Under the pieces are notes generated by a model, which saw only the letters and a program-made list of their open reading frames with translations, had not been told where the DNA came from and did not search any database. From Luteimicrobium sp042670205 (lineage in GTDB: Bacteria > Actinomycetota > Actinomycetes > Actinomycetales > Cellulomonadaceae), in the NCBI RefSeq assembly GCF_042670205.1, contig NZ_JBHUWD010000015.1, positions 1-64,000 on the forward strand: DNA of 64,000 nucleotides, in the 5' to 3' direction. A program made the translations under genes and the position numbers. Shown here piece by piece: positions 59,306 to 64,000 of the stretch (positions within the stretch are counted from its first letter, which is position 1; each line of letters starts with the position of its first letter).

Positions 59306-60402
59306 CCGCCCTCGACGTCCGCCCGGCCGCGGACTGCCGCTACGACGTCGTCGCCCTCGGCGAGGTCATGCTCCGCCTCGACCCCGGCGAGCGCCGCGTC
59401 CGGACCGCCCGGCACTTCGACGTCTGGGAAGGCGGCGGCGAGTACAACGTCGCGCGCGGCCTGCGCCGCTGCTTCGGGCTCCGCGGCGCCGTCGTCACCG
59501 CCCTCGCCGACAACGAGGTCGGGCGCCTCGTCGAGGACCTCATGCTCACCGGCGGCCTCGACACCTCCTGGGTGCGGTGGCTGCCTTACGACGGCATCGG
59601 GCGCACCGTCCGCAACGGCCTCAACTTCACCGAGCGCGGCTACGGGGTGCGCGGCGCCGTCGGCGTCTCCGACCGCGGGCACACCGCGACCGCCGCGATG
59701 CAGCCCGGCGACGTCGACTGGGACGCCCTCTTCTCCCAGGGGGTGCGCTGGTTCCACACCGGCGGCATCTTCGCCGCCCTCTCCGAGTCCACGGCCGACG
59801 TCGCCGAGGCCGCCATGGCCGCCGCCCGCCGGCACGGCACGATCGTGTCCTACGACCTCAACTACCGGCCGTCCCTGTGGGCCGGGATCGGTGGCCCGCA
59901 GCGTGCGCAAGAGGTCAACACCCGGCTCGCCCGCCACGTCGACGTCATGATCGGCAACGAGGAAGACTTCACCGCGTCCCTCGGCCTCGAGGTCGAAGGA
60001 GTCGACGAGAACCTCACCGACCTCGACACCGGCGCCTTCCGCGCCATGATCGGGCGCGCCGCCGAGGCGTTCCCGAACTTCCAGGTCATCGCGACCACGC
60101 TGCGCTCCGTGCGCAGCGCCACCCGCAACGACTGGGGCGCCATCGCCTGGTCCCGGCGCGAAGGGTTCGCCGAAGCCACCCACCGGCCCGACCTCGAGAT
60201 CCTCGACCGCGTCGGCGGCGGCGACTCCTTCGCGTCCGGGCTCGCCTACGCGCTCATGGAGCTCGGGTCGGTCGCCGACGCCGTCGAGTACGGCGCCGCG
60301 CACGGAGCCCTCGCCATGACGACGCCGGGGGACACCTCCATGGCGACGCTCGCCGAGGTGAAGCGGCTCGTCGGGGGTGGGGGCGCGCGGGTCGTGCGCT
60401 GA
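59302..60402 (+). CDS. kdgK: 2-keto-3-deoxygluconate kinase (PfkB family)
   Basis: A 366-residue sugar kinase. The PfkB C-terminal signature is DRVGGGDSFASGLAYAL with the catalytic base in GGGD; the N-terminal part has WEGGGEYNVARGLRR. It phosphorylates KDG to KDPG for the adjacent aldolase, so the pair supports growth on uronates or gluconate. The pairing, not the kinase sequence alone, supports the KDG substrate. ATG at 59302 overlaps the eda stop and follows GGAGGA. Confidence 0.88.
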   Translation: MTALDVRPAADCRYDVVALGEVMLRLDPGERRVRTARHFDVWEGGGEYNVARGLRRCFGLRGAVVTALADNEVGRLVEDLMLTGGLDTSWVRWLPYDGIGRTVRNGLNFTERGYGVRGAVGVSDRGHTATAAMQPGDVDWDALFSQGVRWFHTGGIFAALSESTADVAEAAMAAARRHGTIVSYDLNYRPSLWAGIGGPQRAQEVNTRLARHVDVMIGNEEDFTASLGLEVEGVDENLTDLDTGAFRAMIGRAAEAFPNFQVIATTLRSVRSATRNDWGAIAWSRREGFAEATHRPDLEILDRVGGGDSFASGLAYALMELGSVADAVEYGAAHGALAMTTPGDTSMATLAEVKRLVGGGGARVVR

Positions 60403-60445
60403 TCTTTTCGGTGGTCGGCCGGCTCGTCGTGGTTCGGTCCGGGCC

Positions 60446-60544
60446 GGGAGGGCGGGGTGTGCGCGCGGTCTTCCATCCGCCTCGCTCGTTCCTCGCTCGG
60501 CTCCCGCCAGACCCGCCACGACCGCGCGCACACCCCGCCCTCCC
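60446..60544 (+). repeat. stem-loop element, copy A
   Basis: Perfect 25-bp arms at 60446-60470 and 60520-60544 enclose a 49-nt loop (60471-60519). It begins 44 bases after the kdgK stop. Its loop recurs, reverse-complemented and with one base changed, inside copy B at 60924-61022. Confidence 0.9.
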
Positions 60545-60771
60545 GCCCCTCCTGCGCCGTGTCGGCCCGGCCGTCGGGTGAGTTCGCGCACCGCCCGCGT
60601 CAGTACCGCCGGCGAGACGCTTCACCTCGCTCGCTGGGTGCGAGGCTGCCGCGCGTCGTCGTGCCGAACTGACGCGGATCGTCGTCCTCGCGCCGTCGAG
60701 GTGACGATCTCGGTCGGTTCGGCGCGTCGAGGGCGTGCGCGCGTCGCGCGTCGAGAGTGTGCCCCGTCGAG

Positions 60772-60832
60772 CAAGCGGGTTTCCCGCCGAGCAAGGGGGT
60801 CCGAGGCTCTTGCTCGGTGAGAAACCCGCTTG
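60772..60832. repeat. long two-part inverted repeat
   Basis: CAAGCGGGTTTC (60772-60783) pairs with GAAACCCGCTTG (60821-60832), then a 3x3 internal loop, then CCGAGCAAG (60787-60795) with CTTGCTCGG (60809-60817), closing on a 13-nt loop. Twenty-one base pairs in all. It lies between stem-loop copies A and B. Confidence 0.85.
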
Positions 60833-60923
60833 GTCGGCGGGGGGGGAGTATGCGCATGGGTGGCGCGGGCGGGCCTCGGGCCGGGGCCCGACGACGCCGG
60901 GTGACGGGGTGCACGAGGGCCGG

Positions 60924-61022
60924 GCGGGCGGGGGTGTGTCGCGGGGGCGTGGCGGGTCTGGCGGGAGCCGAGCGAGGAACGAGCGAGGCGGCTGGAAGAT
61001 CGCGCGACACACCCCCGCCCGC
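60924..61022 (-). repeat. stem-loop element, copy B (inverted)
   Basis: Perfect 20-bp arms at 60924-60943 and 61003-61022 enclose a 59-nt loop. Read on the minus strand, the loop contains the 49-nt loop of copy A with 48 identities. The arms differ in sequence from copy A yet still pair perfectly. Confidence 0.9.
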
Positions 61023-61059
61023 ACGGCGCGGACCGCTGCGACAGACCCTCGCCCCCGAC

Positions 61060-61079
61060 GACGTGACGCGGGTCACGTC
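61060..61079. promoter_or_regulatory. 8-bp inverted repeat upstream of efeU
   Basis: GACGTGAC (61060-61067) and GTCACGTC (61072-61079) form a short palindrome 115 bases before efeU. It contains GTGAC..GTCAC half-sites of the CRP/GntR kind; the binding protein is unknown. Confidence 0.45.
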
Positions 61080-61113
61080 TCATTTCCGGCACGAGGGTGT
61101 TGCGAAAAGCGGG

Positions 61114-61132
61114 GGAGGTGAGGCTACGCTAA
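61114..61132 (+). promoter_or_regulatory. DtxR/IdeR-like iron box and efeU promoter
   Basis: The 19 bases match 14 positions of the DtxR/IdeR consensus as I recall it (TTAGGTTAGGCTAACCTAA), including the AGGCTA core and CTAA end. A possible -35 TTGCGA (61100-61105) and -10 TACGCT (61125-61130) surround it, so the repressor would block the -10. Iron-dependent repression of efeUO is the prediction. Confidence 0.68.
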
Positions 61133-61193
61133 CCATCGCGACCTCGGCGCCCGCCCCGGACGCACCGTCCCGTCCGCATGAACCGGGGTCCCC

Positions 61194-62828
61194 GTGCTCG
61201 CAACGTTCGTCATCGGCCTCCGCGAAGGCCTCGAGGCAGCGCTGATCGTCGGCATCCTCGCCGCGTTCCTCAAGCGCAACGGCGCATCGCTGCGGCCGTT
61301 GTGGATCGGCATCGGCGCCGCGGTCGTCCTGTCGGTCGCGGTGGGCGTGACGCTCGAGGTGGTGTCGTCGAGCCTCCCGCAGCAGGCCCAGGAGGGCATG
61401 GAGACCGTCATCTCGGCCGTCGCCATCCTGTTCGTCACGACGATGATCGTCTGGATGAGCAAGCACGCGCGCGGGCTCAAGAAGGAGCTCGAGGCCCACG
61501 CGGGCGAGGCCCTGCGCGAGGGGACGGCGTGGGCGCTCGCGGGCATGGCGTTCCTCGCGATCGTCAAGGAGGGCTTCGAGACCTCGGTCTTCCTCCTCGC
61601 GACGTTCCAGGCGTCGACGAGCACGGCCGCGGCGGTCGTGGGGGCCGCGCTCGGAATCGTCGTCGCCGTCGGGCTGGGCATCGGGCTGTACCACGGCGGG
61701 GTCCGGCTCAACCTGGGCAAGTTCTTCCAGTACACGGGGATCTTCCTCGTGTTCGTGGCCGCGGGCCTCGTCCTTACGATGCTGCGGCACGCGCACGAGG
61801 CGGGCTGGATCACGATCGGTCAGGGCCGCACCGTGGACCTCACGTGGCTCGCGCCGGTCGGCTCGGTCCGGGCGGCGCTCATCAGCGGCATCCTCGGGAT
61901 GCCCACGGACCCGCGCGTGATCGAGCTGCTCGGCTGGGCGCTCTACCTCGTGCCGATGCTGGCGCTCGCGGTGTGGCCCGCCAAGCGGCGGTTCCAGGGA
62001 CGCGCGGCGCTGCGTCTCGAGCTCGCGCTCGCGGGCGGCCTGGGCGTCGCCGCGGTCCTGCTCGCGGTCCTCGTCCCCACGGTCCCGGCCTACCGCTCGA
62101 CGACGCCCGCCCCGGTCGTCGCGTCGGCGGACGGCTCGACGCCGGTCGGAACGGCCGGGCTGGGCGGGGAGAACCGCATCCTGGGCGTGCTCGACACGGA
62201 CGGCAGGATCCGCAGCACGGTCTCGTTCGACGGTGCGCCGAGCGCCGCGGTGGTCGTGGCGGGCGTCGACGCGCGCGAGTCGCACGTGACCACGACGCTG
62301 CCCACCAGCGACCTGCCCGCGACCGTGACCCTCGACGACCTGCTCCGCTACGGCGGCGGCAAGCTCCCCGTCGGGGTGAGCGCCGACCTCACGCCGGGTC
62401 CGTTCGACGCCGCCTGGTCGCAGACCAGCGAGACCACCGCGTGGACCACGTCCACGGACACCCTGCTCGACGCCACCCAGACCACCACGACCGTCCTCAC
62501 GCTCGACGGCGGCGGCCTGAGCGCGCCGCGCACCCTCACCGTCGCGCCCGGCTCGCTGGGCGGCGTCGCGGACTGGACCGTCGCGCCGTCCTACCGGGAC
62601 GCCGTCGTGCAGCGGACCACCGCCGCGGATCTCGCCGCCCAGGACCGTGACCTGTGGCGCCGTTACCTCCCTCTCGTCCTCGCCGTGGCCGCCCTCGCCC
62701 TCGTGGCGGCGGCGCTGCGTCGTCGGAGCGCGCTCGTCCGCGCTGCCGCCGCGGCGGACGAACCCGCAACCCTCGCCTCGCCCCAGGCGGTCCCCGGCGC
62801 CGCCGCTGTCGGCGCCCAGAACTCGTAG
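61194..62828 (+). CDS. efeU: FTR1-family iron permease EfeU with long C-terminal extension
   Basis: A 544-residue protein. The first 290 residues are the seven-helix FTR1/EfeU iron permease with its two ExxE motifs, REGLE at 10-14 and KEGFE at 125-129. An extracytoplasmic domain of about 200 residues follows, then a final membrane segment (YLPLVLAVAALALVAAAL) and a short tail. Ordinary EfeU is about 280 residues, so the extension is unusual. GTG at 61194 is the start, behind an iron box. efeO follows 13 bases later. Confidence 0.9.
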   Translation: MLATFVIGLREGLEAALIVGILAAFLKRNGASLRPLWIGIGAAVVLSVAVGVTLEVVSSSLPQQAQEGMETVISAVAILFVTTMIVWMSKHARGLKKELEAHAGEALREGTAWALAGMAFLAIVKEGFETSVFLLATFQASTSTAAAVVGAALGIVVAVGLGIGLYHGGVRLNLGKFFQYTGIFLVFVAAGLVLTMLRHAHEAGWITIGQGRTVDLTWLAPVGSVRAALISGILGMPTDPRVIELLGWALYLVPMLALAVWPAKRRFQGRAALRLELALAGGLGVAAVLLAVLVPTVPAYRSTTPAPVVASADGSTPVGTAGLGGENRILGVLDTDGRIRSTVSFDGAPSAAVVVAGVDARESHVTTTLPTSDLPATVTLDDLLRYGGGKLPVGVSADLTPGPFDAAWSQTSETTAWTTSTDTLLDATQTTTTVLTLDGGGLSAPRTLTVAPGSLGGVADWTVAPSYRDAVVQRTTAADLAAQDRDLWRRYLPLVLAVAALALVAAALRRRSALVRAAAAADEPATLASPQAVPGAAAVGAQNS

Positions 62829-62841
62829 GAGCACACGAACG

Positions 62842-64000
62842 ATGCAGTCCTCCCTCTCCTTCCGCGCGCGCCGGGTGCGCACCGTCGCCGGGCTCGCGGG
62901 CGTGCTGGGCGCCGTCGCGCTCGTCGCCGCCGGCTGCTCGGGCGACGGCGACGCCACGGCCAAGCCGGGCGCGACGTCGTCGGGCGGCTCGACCAAGGTC
63001 GACGTGACCCTGACGGCCGCGAGCGGCGCGGACGCGTGCGAGCTGTCCTCGACCTCGGTCCCGGCGGGCCCGGTGACGTTCACGGTCACCAACAAGGACT
63101 CCGCCGCGATCAACGAGGTCGAGCTCCTGCTCAACAACCGGATCGTGGGCGAGAAGGAGAACCTCGCGCCCGGCCTCGCGGCGGTCAGCTTCACCACGAC
63201 GCTCGACGGCGGCGCCTACGAGTTCTACTGCCCGGGCGCGGAGAAGGACACCGTGGCGTTCACGGTCAGCGGCCAGGCCGCGGCGGCCCCGACGGGCAGC
63301 GTCCAGTCGATCCTCGCCGAGGGGACGGCCGCATACGGGACGTTCGTCCAGAGCCAGCTCGCGGCCATGGTCGTGGGCGTGAACAACCTGAAGAAGGCCG
63401 TCGACGCGGGCGACCTCGCCGCGGCCCAGCAGGCGTACGCGACCGCGCGCCCGTTCTACGAGAAGATCGAGTCGGACGTCGACGGGTTCGTCCTGCCGGG
63501 CTTCAAGGCCACCGACAACAAGGGAAACCTCGACTACCTCATCGACATGCGGGCCTCGTCGCTCGACCCGGCGGTCGGCTGGCACGGCATCCACGCCGTC
63601 GAGCGCGACCTGTTCGGCACCAAGAAGATCGACGCCGGGACCAAGAAGTACGCCGCCGAGCTCGCGACGAACGTCGCGAAGCTGCAGGACCTCGCGAAGG
63701 GCCTCGAGTTCAAGCCCGAGGACCTCGCGAACGGCGCCGCCGGACTGCTCGAGGAGGTCCAGGCGAACAAGATCACGGGCGAGGAGGAGAAGTACAGCCA
63801 CCTCGACCTGGCGACGTTCGCGGGCAACGTCGAGGGCGCCGAGCAGGCGTTCGCGGACCTCCAGCCGGGCCTCGAGAAGATCGACCCCGACCTCACCGCG
63901 CAGGTCACCGCCCAGTTCGACGCGGTGAAGACGACGCTCAAGAAGTACCAGGACAACAGCGTGCTCGGCGGCTACGTGCTGTGGACGCCCGAGCTGCGCA
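62842..64000 (+). CDS. efeO: EfeO iron-uptake lipoprotein (3' partial)
   Basis: The first 386 codons of EfeO; the gene runs off the right edge. It has a signal peptide with lipobox VAAGCSG, a cupredoxin-like EfeO-I domain (about 45-130, ending YEFYCPGAEKDTVAFTV), and an imelysin/M75 domain with the HxxE iron motif at H251-E254 (GWHGIHAVERDLFG). EfeO binds iron outside the membrane and passes it to EfeU. An efeB peroxidase gene would be expected next, beyond the window. Confidence 0.92.
   Translation, partial: MQSSLSFRARRVRTVAGLAGVLGAVALVAAGCSGDGDATAKPGATSSGGSTKVDVTLTAASGADACELSSTSVPAGPVTFTVTNKDSAAINEVELLLNNRIVGEKENLAPGLAAVSFTTTLDGGAYEFYCPGAEKDTVAFTVSGQAAAAPTGSVQSILAEGTAAYGTFVQSQLAAMVVGVNNLKKAVDAGDLAAAQQAYATARPFYEKIESDVDGFVLPGFKATDNKGNLDYLIDMRASSLDPAVGWHGIHAVERDLFGTKKIDAGTKKYAAELATNVAKLQDLAKGLEFKPEDLANGAAGLLEEVQANKITGEEEKYSHLDLATFAGNVEGAEQAFADLQPGLEKIDPDLTAQVTAQFDAVKTTLKKYQDNSVLGGYVLWTPELR

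Larger units (their letters stand above)
60403..61193. other. non-coding interval between kdgK and efeU
   Basis: About 790 bases with no convincing gene. It holds copies A and B, the palindrome at 60772, an inverted repeat of 10 bp (60595-60604 with 60668-60677), another of 8 bp at 61060-61079, and the efeU promoter and iron box. Open frames here show no gene-like codon use or known motif. Confidence 0.75.

Noticed and set aside
60254..61193. Several 100-250 codon frames in the kdgK-efeU gap
   Set aside because: They run through the palindromic elements, contain Arg/Pro/Thr-rich text without motifs, and lack start signals.

Overview
The window is high-GC DNA with strong G/C third-position bias, many GTG starts and stop/start overlaps, and genes typical of Actinomycetota (WhiB7, mycoredoxin, AdnAB, NudC, DUF2342, UPF0182). 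A xylo-oligosaccharide locus, a 2-keto-3-deoxygluconate module and an exopolysaccharide cluster suggest a plant-polymer-degrading member of the Micrococcales, perhaps Cellulosimicrobium/Cellulomonas-like. That placement is inference; no rRNA gene is present.

Layout. 1-757: a 21-bp tandem array with a 126-bp higher order, then a perfect 24-bp inverted repeat. 758-24165: a TetR regulator and small membrane protein, then a conserved genome-maintenance and stress block, adnA-adnB / phosphotransferase / nudC-methyltransferase / mycoredoxin / uvrD2 / whiB7 / E1-like protein / HExxH peptidase / DUF2342 / SDR / Lon-like PDZ protease / UPF0182. Its order resembles the Rv3202c-Rv3193c stretch of Mycobacterium tuberculosis, with extra genes. 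whiB7 has a readable leader: WhiB7-type promoter, 48-codon uORF and intrinsic attenuator. 24251-24327: initiator tRNA between two strong terminators.

24372-39969: surface polysaccharide cluster with a low-molecular-weight tyrosine phosphatase, a DUF4012 protein, an LAxTG cell-wall protein, a bacterial tyrosine kinase/chain-length regulator, an initiating phosphoglycosyl transferase, a Wzy-like polymerase, four glycosyltransferases, a CAP protein, two methyltransferases and an ABC exporter that may stand in for the missing Wzx flippase. 40089-40894: DUF1918/DUF1876 protein and acylphosphatase.

40901-48902: a LacI repressor divergent from an ABC importer-GH3-GH10 operon, with a palindromic operator against the -35 and a terminator at the end. 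48982-57673: DUF2235 hydrolase, a 29-bp tandem array, PEP carboxylase, thioredoxin-fold protein, NhaA, an anchored protein, a VOC protein and a universal stress protein. 57745-60402: IclR regulator divergent from KDPG aldolase and KDG kinase. 60403-61193: a non-coding interval with two inverted copies of a stem-loop that share a 49-nt loop (48/49 identical) but have different, still perfectly paired stems, around a third long palindrome. 61194-64000: efeU and the start of efeO behind a DtxR/IdeR-like iron box.

The least explained items are the paired stem-loops at 60446-61022, the hairpin at 473-531, and the tandem arrays at 4-339 and 50142-50284. The whiB7 leader is the clearest regulatory system.
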